Assembly (NCBI RefSeq): GCF_002778325.1
Contig: NZ_NESI01000006.1
Location: forward strand, 180,667-244,666
Direction of reading: 5' to 3'
Source: Limnohabitans sp. B9-3
GTDB lineage: Bacteria; Pseudomonadota; Gammaproteobacteria; Burkholderiales; Burkholderiaceae_C
DNA length: 64,000 bases
Of this stretch, positions 1 to 8,547 are shown in pieces (position 1 is the stretch's first letter; each line of letters starts with the position of its first letter). The translations under genes and the position numbers were made by a program. The notes below the pieces were generated by a model. It saw nothing but the letters and a program-made list of their open reading frames with translations, was not told the DNA's origin and made no database searches.

Positions 1-280
1 TCGACCCCGCCAAGGTGACCGTGCCTTGGATGTCGTACAGGTTCTTCACCGCATAAGGCACACCCGCCAAAGGCGGCAAGGTCTCACCCCGCGCACGGCG
101 TTGGTCGATGGCTTTGGCATCTTGCGCTGCACGTTCAAAGCACGGCGTAGTGAAGGCATTGACCTGTGCATCGGTTCCTTCAATGCGCTGTATGTAAGCC
201 GCCAACATCTCGCTGGCGGTGAACTGGCCCTTGGCAATGCCTTGGGCCACGGCCTCTGTGGAAAGTTGTTGTGTATCCAT
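1..280 (-). CDS. atzE: AtzE-type amidase, N-terminal part (cut by window start)
   Basis: The first 93 codons of an amidase-signature enzyme are visible; the rest lies before base 1. The start is an ATG two bases after the stop of the AtzG-like gene, so the two are surely cotranscribed. The stretch PLAGVPYAVKNL at residues 70-81 is the usual amidase-signature region and carries the catalytic lysine (K79). The Ser-Ser part of the triad is beyond the edge. In characterised systems AtzE deaminates 1-carboxybiuret in a complex with AtzG, and AtzF acts next. The neighbouring atzG and atzF make the AtzE family assignment likely. The real substrate here is unknown and could be another carboxylated urea or amide. 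Confidence 0.8.
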   Translation of the reverse strand, partial: MDTQQLSTEAVAQGIAKGQFTASEMLAAYIQRIEGTDAQVNAFTTPCFERAAQDAKAIDQRRARGETLPPLAGVPYAVKNLYDIQGTVTLAGS

Positions 281-282
281 GG

Positions 283-474
283 TCAGTGCGGCTTGGGGCA
301 AAAGATTTCAGCGGGCTCATCGGCAGGCGTGAGGTGCGCACCTTCCAACATCTGAGCCATGGCTACAGTGCGGTGCAGATGGGCAGCCACACGCGCTGCA
401 CGCTCAGCCTCTAACGGAATGCCGAGGGCCTTGGCGTTGGTGAGCACAAAGGCCAAGGTGTCTTGCTCTGTCAT
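283..474 (-). CDS. atzG: AtzG-like small subunit (DUF4089)
   Basis: This 63-residue acidic protein looks like AtzG, the small partner that forms a heterotetramer with AtzE, much as GatC does with GatA. It has two predicted helices (about residues 4-15 and 20-42) and the hydrophobic pattern typical of this family, and a C-terminal tail ending in FCPKPH. Its ATG overlaps the stop of the ABC ATPase gene by four bases (ATGA), and its stop lies two bases before atzE. Without the partner it has no expected enzymatic role. The assignment rests on size, position directly before an AtzE-type amidase, and general sequence character. Confidence 0.75.
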   Translation of the reverse strand: MTEQDTLAFVLTNAKALGIPLEAERAARVAAHLHRTVAMAQMLEGAHLTPADEPAEIFCPKPH

Positions 475-1292
475 TTGCGCACCTCACGTTGGAAGATTTC
501 AAGGCTCAGTTTTTTGGCATCGATGAAGCTGGGTTGCGTCAGTGTTTCGATGGTGCGGGGACGCGCATCGTTGTAATCCAAAATTTCCGCCACTTGGGTG
601 GGCCGCTTGGTGAGCAACAAAATCTGGTCTGCCAAATACACGGCCTCTTCCAAGTCATGCGACACCAGCAACATGGTGGTGCCGGTTTGCATGAAGACGT
701 CTTGCAGTTTTTCACGGATGAACAAAGTCATCTCAAAGTCCAACGCAGAAAACGGCTCATCCAAAAACAGCACTTCGGGCTTGGGGGCCAAGGCCCGCAT
801 GATGGAGGCCGTTTGCTGCTGGCCGCCCGACAACTCATACGGGTAGCGGTTGAGGTCAAACTTCACATCGAACGAAGCCACCAACTCGTCCATGCGCTGC
901 GCCACTTCGGCTTTGGACTTGCCTTCCAGCTTCAGCGGATAAGCGATGTTGTCGATGGTGCGCATCCACGGGAACATGGCTTCGCGGTAGTTTTGGAACA
1001 CATAACCAATTTTGGTTTCGCTCAATGATTTGCCATCAAACAAAATCTCACCACTGTCGATCGGAATCAAGCCCGCGATCATGTTGATCAAGGTGCTCTT
1101 GCCGCAACCGTTGGGGCCAAATACCGAGACGATCTTGTTCTTGGGAATGTCCAAGTTGAAATTCTCATACAGCGGCCAACCCGCAAAGTACTTGGTCATG
1201 TTGCGGATGGTGATGTGGGTGCCCGCAGGACCCGGCACAAAAGGTGCGGGTAATGGATCGGGTGCCATCATGGGGTTGAGGACGACGCTCAT
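471..1292 (-). CDS. ABC transporter ATPase (SsuB/TauB-like)
   Basis: Cytoplasmic ATP-hydrolysing subunit of an importer for a small organic molecule, 273 residues. Walker A GPNGCGKS is at residues 59-66, the signature LSGGQQQ at about 154-160, and Walker B (LFLDEP) at about 175-180. The signature is followed by TASIMRAL instead of the usual RVAIARAL, a mild oddity. I chose the ATG at 1292, two bases after the permease stop and preceded by GGAAG at good spacing. A longer start at 1310 would overlap the permease. The gene sits in the order receptor, permease, ATPase, atzG, atzE, so the transporter probably brings in the substrate of the amidases. Confidence 0.85.
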   Translation of the reverse strand: MSVVLNPMMAPDPLPAPFVPGPAGTHITIRNMTKYFAGWPLYENFNLDIPKNKIVSVFGPNGCGKSTLINMIAGLIPIDSGEILFDGKSLSETKIGYVFQNYREAMFPWMRTIDNIAYPLKLEGKSKAEVAQRMDELVASFDVKFDLNRYPYELSGGQQQTASIMRALAPKPEVLFLDEPFSALDFEMTLFIREKLQDVFMQTGTTMLLVSHDLEEAVYLADQILLLTKRPTQVAEILDYNDARPRTIETLTQPSFIDAKKLSLEIFQREVRK

Positions 1293-1294
1293 AG

Positions 1295-2137
1295 TTATCT
1301 TCCACTCCAATGGACGATGCGTTTTTCAAGCACCAAAAACACAATATTCAGCACATAGCCCAAAGCGCCTGCCGCCAAGATGGAGGCATACATGTCACGC
1401 ACATTCATCACCTGCTGCGAGTCGATGATGCGGTGGCCCAAGCCACGCTCAGAGCCAATGAACATCTCAGCAACGATGACAATCACCAAGGACATCGACA
1501 CCGCGCTGCGCAAGCCCACAAACGTGGGTTGCAAGCTTTCCCAAATCAGCACATCTTTGAAGATTTGCCAACGCGTGGCCCCCATCACTTTCGCAGCCAT
1601 GACGCGTTGCTTGCGCGCATTGATCACGCCATAGGCGCTGTTGAACAACACAATCAGCAGCGCACCGAATGCAGCAATGGCCACCTTGTTGATGTCAGAC
1701 ACACCAAAGATCATCAAGAACAAGGGGATCAACGCCGACGATGGTGTGGAGCGAAAGAAGTCAATCACAAACTCCACGCTGCGGTAAGCCCGCTCATTGC
1801 TGCCGAGCAACACCCCGACAGGCACCCCCACCACAGCGGCAATCAAAAAAGCCTCTAAGGTGCGGATCAAGGTGTAGGCGAAGTCGCCCGACAAGCTGCC
1901 ACCCGCCATGCCCACGAACAGCGTGCTGAGCGTGGTCCATGGTGAGGGCAACAAGATGGGCGGTATCAGCTTGAAGCGCACCACCAGATCCCAAATGATG
2001 AACAACACCAAGGGGCCCAGCATCGGCATCAAGCGCCATGGGCTCCATCGGCTGACCGTTGGAACCACGTTTGGCACGGGCGACGCCAAGCCCTTTTGTG
2101 CGGCGTTCATGAAGACAGCAGTGGAGGCTTCGTGCAT
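1295..2137 (-). CDS. ABC transporter permease (SsuC/TauC-like)
   Basis: Inner-membrane permease of 280 residues in the binding-protein-dependent transport family. About six hydrophobic segments are visible, the first near residues 37-55. The EAA loop, which contacts the ATPase, is seen around KVMGATRWQIFKDVLIWES (roughly residues 180-200), with the typical AAxxxGA..xxxF pattern. The start ATG lies three bases after the receptor stop and has AAAGG upstream at good spacing. It is one unit with the adjacent receptor and ATPase. The family includes aliphatic sulfonate, taurine, nitrate and pyrimidine-precursor importers, so the substrate cannot be read from this subunit. Confidence 0.85.
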   Translation of the reverse strand: MHEASTAVFMNAAQKGLASPVPNVVPTVSRWSPWRLMPMLGPLVLFIIWDLVVRFKLIPPILLPSPWTTLSTLFVGMAGGSLSGDFAYTLIRTLEAFLIAAVVGVPVGVLLGSNERAYRSVEFVIDFFRSTPSSALIPLFLMIFGVSDINKVAIAAFGALLIVLFNSAYGVINARKQRVMAAKVMGATRWQIFKDVLIWESLQPTFVGLRSAVSMSLVIVIVAEMFIGSERGLGHRIIDSQQVMNVRDMYASILAAGALGYVLNIVFLVLEKRIVHWSGR

Positions 2138-2140
2138 GGT

Positions 2141-3160
2141 TTAGCCTTTGTAGAGCATGGAGTCGACCAACAGACGCGAGGGGAAGATGCCCTTGTCTGA
2201 GAACAAGTCAAAGAACTTCTGGAAGTACGCAATGTCCTTGGCCGTGAACTCGTTGTACATGGTGTAAGCGGCCATGGGCACCTCGGCAGTCAACGCACCT
2301 TCGATGGCGGTGTAGCCCTTGAGGTATTGGCGAGACTCCGCACCATTGCTGCGCACATAGGCAATGCCTTTGGCATACGCGGTGACAAACTTCTTCGTTT
2401 CAACGGGGTACTTCTTCACAAACTCGGCGGTCAATGACGCAGAGCCACCAAACCAAGGCGCCATCGCATCGCCCAAGATGTATTTAGAAATCACGCCCGC
2501 CTCCAACACGCGAGTGGTGTTGTTCAAGCGACCAATCGTGCCCGTGGGCTCCAAGGTGTACACGGCATCAACTTGGCCTGCTGCCAACGCCGCAACGTGT
2601 TGGCTGATCGGCAACTCGATGACCGTGGCACCCGTAGCACCCGCACGCTCTAAAACAGTTCGGGCCAAGGTCAAATTTTGAATGCCGGGGCCGGACGCCA
2701 CTTTTTTGCCTTTGAGCTCCGCCATCGTTTTGACAGGGCTGGCCAAGGGCACCAGGAACTCGTCCAACACATGTGTCGCGTTGCTGGGATTCGAGGCGAA
2801 GATTTTAAAGGTGCCGGGCGCGGCCAATTCACCAATGGCCAAGTTGGCCGATCCGGTGCCGTTGGCACTGCCATCACAACGCCCGGCCAACATGGCCTCC
2901 ATGATCTGTGCGGCACCGGCGAACTTGATGCCCTCCACGTCCAGCCCGGCTTCTTTGAAATAGCCTTTTTCCAACGCGGCATAAAAGGGCAAGCCTGCTG
3001 CAATGGGCCAGTAGCCAATGCGAATCTTGGGGGCGCTTTGCGCACGCACGATCGCAGGGGCGCCGAACACGCCCAACGCAGCCGTGGCTGCACCGGCTTG
3101 CAACAGCTTGCGTCGAGAGGTGGTGACTTGGGTGTCTGTGGTGTTGAGGTTGGCAGTCAT
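2141..3160 (-). CDS. ABC transporter substrate-binding protein (NMT1/SsuA-like), Tat signal
   Basis: Periplasmic binding protein of 339 residues. The N-terminus carries twin arginines (SRRKLLQAG, R16-R17), a hydrophobic segment and a likely cleavage near AIVRAQ at residues 36-41, which suggests Tat export. The mature part begins KIRIGYWPIAAGLPFYAALEK, typical of the NMT1/SsuA group where residues near this point line the ligand pocket. The ATG has TAGGAG upstream. It is the first transporter gene after atzF and is separated from it by about 40 bases. The neighbouring amidases make a urea-, biuret- or amide-like ligand plausible, but this is inference. Confidence 0.82.
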   Translation of the reverse strand: MTANLNTTDTQVTTSRRKLLQAGAATAALGVFGAPAIVRAQSAPKIRIGYWPIAAGLPFYAALEKGYFKEAGLDVEGIKFAGAAQIMEAMLAGRCDGSANGTGSANLAIGELAAPGTFKIFASNPSNATHVLDEFLVPLASPVKTMAELKGKKVASGPGIQNLTLARTVLERAGATGATVIELPISQHVAALAAGQVDAVYTLEPTGTIGRLNNTTRVLEAGVISKYILGDAMAPWFGGSASLTAEFVKKYPVETKKFVTAYAKGIAYVRSNGAESRQYLKGYTAIEGALTAEVPMAAYTMYNEFTAKDIAYFQKFFDLFSDKGIFPSRLLVDSMLYKG

Positions 3161-3201
3161 GAAAAGCTCCTAGACGTGGATGAAAAAAAGTGAATGAAAA
3201 A

Positions 3202-4944
3202 TCAGGTGGAAGTTTTGGTAAGACTGGTGATGTAAGCGCGCCAACCGCCGAAATCTGTGATGTCTGTGGCGCCGATCAAGGCTTGAGGCTCACACAGAAA
3301 GCCCTGAACGGTGGTGCCATCCGCGAGTTGCAAAGTGCCAATGCCCAGCGGCGCTGGAATCAAGGCCACAAACGAGCCGTAATGGGCCACGGGCATTTCC
3401 CAAATTTCCAAAGCGATGGGTGCCCCCTGCCCTGCCTGAACACGCAACAAGCCAGGCTTAGGCGGATGTGCGTTGGGCAAGGCAAAGAAACGGTAGTCGG
3501 GTGCCGTGTGCGCGGGGCCTACCAATCGCGCACCGCGTTCGGTCAGCTGTGTATTCAAAGGCATGCCACTCAGGTGCGCCCCGACCACGGCCACGCGAAC
3601 GGTGGCTGGCGTTTGCAACTCGGCCATGGCACGCGGCTCAGGCAATGGCACATCGGTGGCACCTTGCAGCAAGCCGGTCGCGTGGTGGTAGCGCTGGCCT
3701 AAGTCGGCCAATTGCCAATCACTGCCTGCACGGCCAATCAAGGTGATGCCAAACGGCAACCCATCAGGGCGAATTTGGCTGGGCACAGACAGCGCGGCGT
3801 AGTCAAACAAATTGACGAAGTTGGTGTATTGCCCCAAGTTGCGGTTACACACCACAGGGTCAGCCTGCATTTGGGCGATCGTGTAATGCGTGGGCGCAGT
3901 GGGCACGAGCAACACGTCCATGTGTTGCCACATGCGTTCGGCTTGTTTTTCAAGGCGCTTGAGTTCGATCTCTGCGTGGATGTAGTCTGCCGCGCTGTAC
4001 TGACGACCTTTGGCGATGATGCTGCGCACGGGTTCGACGACTTCTGCTTCGTGCGCATCAAAGAACGTTTGAATCGCGGCGTAACGTTGACTCACCAACG
4101 CGCTCTCGTAGAGCATGTTGGCCGCTTGCGACAAAGGTGCGTAATCGATGGTGACGGCTTGGCCACCTAAACGCGTGAGGTTTTGAATGGCTTGCGCGAA
4201 GGCAGCTTCGGCCAAAGCATCACCAAAAAAGTTCAACGCATTGGGCACGCCAAATCGAAAGGCGGATGGGAATGGCTGGAACGCCATTGCGACGCGCTGC
4301 GAAAACGGGTCAGCCTCGTCATAGCCCATGCAGGCACCCAATACGTGTGCCGCGACAGATACCGTGCGCGCCAAGATCGACACACAGTCCACGTTTTGTG
4401 CCGCGGGCACCACACCTCGCGCAGACATCAAACCACGCGATGGCTTCAACCCCACGATGTTGTTCAGCCCTGCTGGCACGCGGCCAGAGCCTGCGGTGTC
4501 GGTGCCCAATGCAAAGTCCACCTGACCCGTAGCCACCACATAGGCGGAGCCGGAACTCGAACCACCCGACACATAAGCTGGATTGAACGCATTGGGCACA
4601 GCGCCATACGGCGAGCGCGTACCGTTGAGCCCGCAGGCGAATTGATCGAGGTTGGCTTTGCCTTCTAGAACTGCGCCAGCCTCTAGCAAGCGACGCACCA
4701 CCTGTGCATCTTCAGGCGCTATATAAGCAAATGTGGGACATGCCGCCGTGGTGGTTAAGCCCAACACATCGATGTTGTCTTTGACGGCGAAGCGAAGGCC
4801 TTGTAGGGGCCCCCGGCTTGGCGAAGACATCTTGCCCTGTGCGCTCTCCGCGCGTGCCACGCGCGTGATCCATGCAGCATCGCCAACATGTACCAGCGCT
4901 TCATCTGCGCGACGTGTGATCCCTGTGAATTGCTGTGACACCAT
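3202..4944 (-). CDS. atzF: Allophanate hydrolase-type amidase (AtzF)
   Basis: Amidase-signature protein of 580 residues with the full AtzF layout: an N-terminal amidase domain and a C-terminal extension (from about residue 450) that in AtzF supports the second reaction step. Counting from an upstream ATG at 4959, the triad is K60, S134 and S158, with the same 74- and 24-residue spacings as AtzF of Pseudomonas ADP. Members hydrolyse allophanate or 1,3-dicarboxyurea, releasing ammonia and carbon dioxide. I prefer the ATG at 4944 because a palindrome covers the 4959 start and GGGA precedes 4944. It leads the cluster with the ABC importer and atzG-atzE. A urea carboxylase or cyanuric acid hydrolase gene is not seen in the window. 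Confidence 0.85.
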   Translation of the reverse strand: MVSQQFTGITRRADEALVHVGDAAWITRVARAESAQGKMSSPSRGPLQGLRFAVKDNIDVLGLTTTAACPTFAYIAPEDAQVVRRLLEAGAVLEGKANLDQFACGLNGTRSPYGAVPNAFNPAYVSGGSSSGSAYVVATGQVDFALGTDTAGSGRVPAGLNNIVGLKPSRGLMSARGVVPAAQNVDCVSILARTVSVAAHVLGACMGYDEADPFSQRVAMAFQPFPSAFRFGVPNALNFFGDALAEAAFAQAIQNLTRLGGQAVTIDYAPLSQAANMLYESALVSQRYAAIQTFFDAHEAEVVEPVRSIIAKGRQYSAADYIHAEIELKRLEKQAERMWQHMDVLLVPTAPTHYTIAQMQADPVVCNRNLGQYTNFVNLFDYAALSVPSQIRPDGLPFGITLIGRAGSDWQLADLGQRYHHATGLLQGATDVPLPEPRAMAELQTPATVRVAVVGAHLSGMPLNTQLTERGARLVGPAHTAPDYRFFALPNAHPPKPGLLRVQAGQGAPIALEIWEMPVAHYGSFVALIPAPLGIGTLQLADGTTVQGFLCEPQALIGATDITDFGGWRAYITSLTKTST

Positions 4945-4957
4945 TTTTGTGCATCCC

Positions 4958-4973
4958 ATCTTGTATTCAAGAT
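4958..4973. promoter_or_regulatory. Palindrome before atzF, GntR-like operator candidate
   Basis: Perfect inverted repeat ATCTTG-TATT-CAAGAT. Its core TTGTATTCAA differs by one base from TTGTATACAA-type sites bound by FadR/VanR-group GntR regulators. It lies at the likely promoter or 5' end of the atzF-ABC-atzGE transcript and covers the alternative start at 4959. No regulator gene is beside it in the window. Confidence 0.45.
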
Positions 4974-5120
4974 CGAACGCAAAGGTTGTGCCAAGCGTGT
5001 TCTGGCGGGTCCTGCCTATCTAAGCACCAAGTCCGCGCTCATCCGCACCAATACAGGTTGACAAACGCCCCAAACACAAGCGACTAAGAAAAATTCGTAC
5101 CCACATTGGGCAATAGAAAT

Positions 5121-5966
5121 TTACAGTTCACGAAAAGATTTCAGGGGTTGCAGCGCCGGAAAACTGGCAGGCCGTTTGGTTTGGAATGCGGCAATCGCCT
5201 CACCCACATGTGCATTGCTCCAAATCGCGCCTTGTAACCAGCCCATTTGTTTGAGGGCATCGTCAACGCTGTGATCGCGCGCGTAGTTCAACGCTTGTTT
5301 GGTGCCCCAAATCGCCACGGGGGGCTTGGCCGCAATCTCTTTGGCGCATTGCATGGCAGCGGCTAAGGTTGCCGCAGCATCGGCAAACACCTCATTCACC
5401 AACCCATGCACTTTGGCTTGCTCGGCGCCCAGGCGTCGGCCGGTGTAAGCCAACTCTTTCACCAAGGCCATGGGCATCAACTTAGGCAAGCGCTGCAATG
5501 TACCCACATCGGCCACCAAGCCAATGTTGATTTCCTGAATGCAGAAAAACGTGTCGGCGCTCGCATAACGAATGCATGCGGCTGTGACCAAGTCCACCGC
5601 ACCACCTATGCAGCCGCCGTGCAGTGCCACGACCACAGGAATTCGCAGGGTTTCTAAACGTGTGAACGTGGACTGCAAATCCATCAACTGGTCAAACACA
5701 GCGGCACGCCCTTCTGGCGTTTGGTCTTGCAGCGTCAACTCGCCGCCAAAGGCATCCAAGGCCATGCCAGCGCTGAAATGTTTACCGGTGCTGGAAATCA
5801 CCAACACGCGCGCCTGCGCGTCGCGATGGAGTTGATCGAGCACCCCATCCAACTCACGCCAAAACGTGGGATGCATGGTGTTGAGCGTCTCGGGGCGATT
5901 GAGCACCAAGTGTGCGATGTGATCGTCGATGGACAAAGAGAAACAGGTCAAGTTTGTAGATGTCAT
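5121..5966 (-). CDS. Crotonase-family protein, dienoyl-CoA isomerase-like
   Basis: Enoyl-CoA hydratase/isomerase superfamily protein of 281 residues and the last gene of a long minus-strand operon. The oxyanion-hole region is HFSAGMAL (63-70) and HGGCIGGAVDLVTAA (116-130). It resembles Ech1-type delta3,5-delta2,4-dienoyl-CoA isomerases: the run VADVGTLQRLPKLM (from 151) is their hallmark, and the three acidic residues of that group appear as D125, E145 and D153. Such enzymes shift conjugated double bonds of acyl-CoA esters. In this setting it might act on a dearomatised ring-cleavage CoA ester, but no CoA ligase is in the same operon. The ATG has a poor ribosome site, 60 bases after DUF2783. 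Confidence 0.8.
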   Translation of the reverse strand: MTSTNLTCFSLSIDDHIAHLVLNRPETLNTMHPTFWRELDGVLDQLHRDAQARVLVISSTGKHFSAGMALDAFGGELTLQDQTPEGRAAVFDQLMDLQSTFTRLETLRIPVVVALHGGCIGGAVDLVTAACIRYASADTFFCIQEINIGLVADVGTLQRLPKLMPMALVKELAYTGRRLGAEQAKVHGLVNEVFADAAATLAAAMQCAKEIAAKPPVAIWGTKQALNYARDHSVDDALKQMGWLQGAIWSNAHVGEAIAAFQTKRPASFPALQPLKSFREL

Positions 5967-5991
5967 GGGATAAATAAGTTCAGTTTGAAGG

Positions 5992-6021
5992 GGTCGTTTG
6001 CCTTAAGGTCGTTTGCCTTAA
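5992..6021. repeat. 15-bp perfect tandem duplication
   Basis: GGTCGTTTGCCTTAA occurs twice in a row in the 60-base gap between the DUF2783 gene and the crotonase gene. It lengthens the intercistronic leader and looks like a recent slippage duplication. Confidence 0.85.
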
Positions 6022-6026
6022 GCAAC

Positions 6027-6218
6027 TCACAAATCTTGCAACGCAATGTTCAGCTGTTGCTGGAATAACTCAGCGTCCCCCAATGCATTGGCATTGAGTA
6101 AGGCCAACTTCACGAGGAAGAGTTCTTTTTTGTCTGACCCTACTTGGTCAATGGCCGTGGCCAGTGCGTCATAGACAGTTTCTAAATCCGTGACGCTCAA
6201 GGTTTGATTCGTTGTCAT
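6027..6218 (-). CDS. DUF2783 small protein
   Basis: Small acidic protein of 63 residues with the DUF2783 pattern: DLETVYDALATAID at residues 11-24, then KKELFLVKLALLNANALGD. DUF2783 genes are commonly found beside FAD-dependent aromatic-ring hydroxylases, which is the arrangement here (11 bases after the MhpA-like gene). The role is not established; a helper or stabilising subunit of the hydroxylase is a reasonable guess. The ATG is chosen because AAGGAG lies seven bases upstream; an earlier ATG in that leader is out of frame. Confidence 0.75.
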   Translation of the reverse strand: MTTNQTLSVTDLETVYDALATAIDQVGSDKKELFLVKLALLNANALGDAELFQQQLNIALQDL

Positions 6219-6229
6219 TCATGTTCTCC

Positions 6230-7921
6230 TTATTGCGGCAAGGCAGCTGTCAGAGCATCTTGCAAGCGCGTGGCATCCAAGGTGAGCCAGCGTGCGCAAA
6301 CGTGTTGATCAGGCCGAAGCAGATAGCCTGCCCCGCTGGCTTGCACGCCATAGCGCTGACGAAAATGACCTTGGTCATCGGCCAAGGTCACATCGGCACC
6401 AGCCACATGAGGACAAGCGCCCACAGCAATCACACGGATCGGCACACCTTGGCCTCGCACAGTTGTTACGACATCAAGCAATGCACTGGGAACAGCCTCA
6501 GCCTCTGTGAAGTACAGTAAATCGAAACCACCGCCCAAATGGTCTAACAAAAAGTCATCGGGTGCCAAGCGAATGTTCTGTGGTGGTGCCCCGTGTTCAG
6601 GGCCTGCAGTGAACAAGGCGTTGTCGTCGCCTACGCTGTTGAGCATGGAATGCGTATAAGCGTGCGGGCGCGAGGTGCGCCAGTGATACAGCGGGCGCAC
6701 AAACGCCTGCGTCAGCGACAGCGACAGCACCGCATCACGCAGCAACTGAAAGCCACCTTTCGGTGGTGCCATGAAGCGTGTGCTCTTACCCGACTCTTGA
6801 ATGATTTCTCGCGCTGCACCCACGCGTTCAGCGCTGTGGTTGGCCAACAGCTTTTGACTGGTCAGGCCTTTGACGACAAACGCCAATTGCCATCCCAAAG
6901 ACTGTGCGTCTTGAAACGCCGTATTCGCACCACGCACGCCAAAAATAGGCAGCAAATGCGCGGCATCGCCCGTAAAAATCACGCTGCCATGCACGAAGTC
7001 AGGCAAGGTCAAGGTGCGGGCAGAGTACACAGAGCTCCAATCCATCTCCCATGTCGCACCAGCATGGCCAATCATGGCTAACTGGGCATCAATGCGGGTC
7101 TTCAACGACTCCGGCTTTAAGGCCTCTTCGGGCGTCTCACCCTCGGGCAATTGGTAGTCCACACGCCAAATGCCATGCGGCTCGCGGTGCATCAGGATGG
7201 TGTTGCCGCGGTTCCAATCGGGGTCGAAATACGCCAAACGCTCGGTTGGCAAAGGTAAATCAATCTTGATGTCCGCAATCACAAAGAAGCCTTCGTAAGA
7301 AGCGCCTTCCATTTGTAGATTCATGGCACTGCGTATGCCAGAGCGTCCGCCGTCTGCAGCGATCAACCAATCGGTCTCAAGGGTGTACGGTCCTTCTGGC
7401 GTATCCAACTCAACTTTGGCAAACCCTTCCATTTGTTGAACGCGGGTCACCTGATTGCCCCAACGGAAATCAATCAAATCACTGGCGTTACAGGCATCAA
7501 GAAGATATTCCTCCATGAATTGCTGCTGGATGTTGAGCATCGGGAAAAAGCGATCGTCTGGGTCATGCGGGGCTTCTAAACGAAACACGCGTTGACCTCG
7601 GTAATACGAGTTGCCAAACCGCCAAGGCAAACCGTTGTCGGTCATCCGATCCGCCACGCCCACTTGCTGCAAAATTTCCATCGAGCGACGCGTGAACACA
7701 ATCGCACGACTGCCTTGAGAGACTTGCAACTCAGAGGTCACGATCACGCTGGCGACGCCATGACGCGCCAGCTCCAGCGCCACCACCATGCCCGCAGGCC
7801 CAGACCCCACGATCACCACCTTTTGTCGCGCCTGTGCTCCGTGTTGTGAGGGCAACCAAGGCTGATGAACTTTGTAGTTGTAGTACAGCGAAGGTCGGGA
7901 TTCTTGGGTGGGTGTGTGCAT
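6230..7921 (-). CDS. FAD-dependent aromatic hydroxylase, MhpA/PheA-like
   Basis: Class A flavin monooxygenase of 563 residues from the chosen start. The dinucleotide fold GSGPAG is at residues 39-44, the DG motif is in IAADGGRSGIR (about 200), and the GD motif in FTGDAAHLLPIFGVRGANTA (about 312-330). A C-terminal thioredoxin-like part (about 430-560), as in phenol hydroxylase and MhpA, is also present. Such enzymes put a hydroxyl on a phenolic ring using NAD(P)H and oxygen. The ATG at 7921 is preferred because a longer start would run into the CoxG-like gene. It lies between coxG-like and DUF2783 genes in one operon. The ring substrate is unknown, probably the product of the molybdenum hydroxylase encoded upstream. 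Confidence 0.85.
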   Translation of the reverse strand: MHTPTQESRPSLYYNYKVHQPWLPSQHGAQARQKVVIVGSGPAGMVVALELARHGVASVIVTSELQVSQGSRAIVFTRRSMEILQQVGVADRMTDNGLPWRFGNSYYRGQRVFRLEAPHDPDDRFFPMLNIQQQFMEEYLLDACNASDLIDFRWGNQVTRVQQMEGFAKVELDTPEGPYTLETDWLIAADGGRSGIRSAMNLQMEGASYEGFFVIADIKIDLPLPTERLAYFDPDWNRGNTILMHREPHGIWRVDYQLPEGETPEEALKPESLKTRIDAQLAMIGHAGATWEMDWSSVYSARTLTLPDFVHGSVIFTGDAAHLLPIFGVRGANTAFQDAQSLGWQLAFVVKGLTSQKLLANHSAERVGAAREIIQESGKSTRFMAPPKGGFQLLRDAVLSLSLTQAFVRPLYHWRTSRPHAYTHSMLNSVGDDNALFTAGPEHGAPPQNIRLAPDDFLLDHLGGGFDLLYFTEAEAVPSALLDVVTTVRGQGVPIRVIAVGACPHVAGADVTLADDQGHFRQRYGVQASGAGYLLRPDQHVCARWLTLDATRLQDALTAALPQ

Positions 7922-7935
7922 TGTCTCTGGAAAAA

Positions 7936-8517
7936 TTAAGCGATCAAGATGACAGCCAGGGTCAAAACAAATGTCCCAAGACCCCACGCCCAAATGGGCA
8001 CAGGTGAGCCAGAGGCAGCAGGGGTCGCAGTGCGTTCACTCTTCACAGAGGACGCACCTTCAACGATGGCTACAGGCTCAACGTCAAACGTGGCCTCAAA
8101 GCGTTTGAAAAAATCTTCAGCCAGAGACTTCGCCACACCGTCGATCAAACGCTGACCCAGTTGGGCCAATTTGCCGCCAATGCGTGACTGAACGGTGTAG
8201 CTCAATTCACAGCCTTGGGCATTCGGCGTCAAGCTGACATTCGACTCGCCTTTGCCAAACCCCGCCACACCGCCTTGTGCATCAAACACCAAGGCGTAGC
8301 CATTGGGTGGATCGATGTCTTGCAAAGTGACGGTGCCTGCAAACTTGGCCGACACGGGTCCGATTTTGATGGCCACGCCCACGGCATAGCGGTGCTCGCC
8401 GACCAACTCAAACTTGTCGCAGCCGGGAATGCAGCGCTTTAACACGTCAGGGTTGTTGAGCGCATCCCACGCCTTTTCTCGACTGACCGGCAATTGCCGA
8501 GTACCTTGCATTTCCAT
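7936..8517 (-). CDS. CoxG-like SRPBCC membrane-anchored protein
   Basis: CoxG-family protein of 193 residues. The SRPBCC fold spans about residues 1-145 and opens with MQGTRQLPVSREKAWDALNN, followed by LKRCIPGC. A linker then leads to a single C-terminal membrane segment (about 174-192, WAWGLGTFVLTLAVILIA). In the carbon monoxide dehydrogenase system CoxG anchors the hydroxylase to the inner membrane. The same role is likely for the three-subunit enzyme of this operon. AAGGAG lies ten bases before the ATG. It sits between the CoxE-like gene and the flavin hydroxylase. Confidence 0.82.
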   Translation of the reverse strand: MEMQGTRQLPVSREKAWDALNNPDVLKRCIPGCDKFELVGEHRYAVGVAIKIGPVSAKFAGTVTLQDIDPPNGYALVFDAQGGVAGFGKGESNVSLTPNAQGCELSYTVQSRIGGKLAQLGQRLIDGVAKSLAEDFFKRFEATFDVEPVAIVEGASSVKSERTATPAASGSPVPIWAWGLGTFVLTLAVILIA

Positions 8518-8547
8518 ATCGATGGATCTCCTTAAATTGACACAGGG

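Noticed and set aside
489..1028. Plus-strand open frame opposite the ABC ATPase
   Set aside because: No motif, high His and Gln content and complete overlap with a conserved gene.
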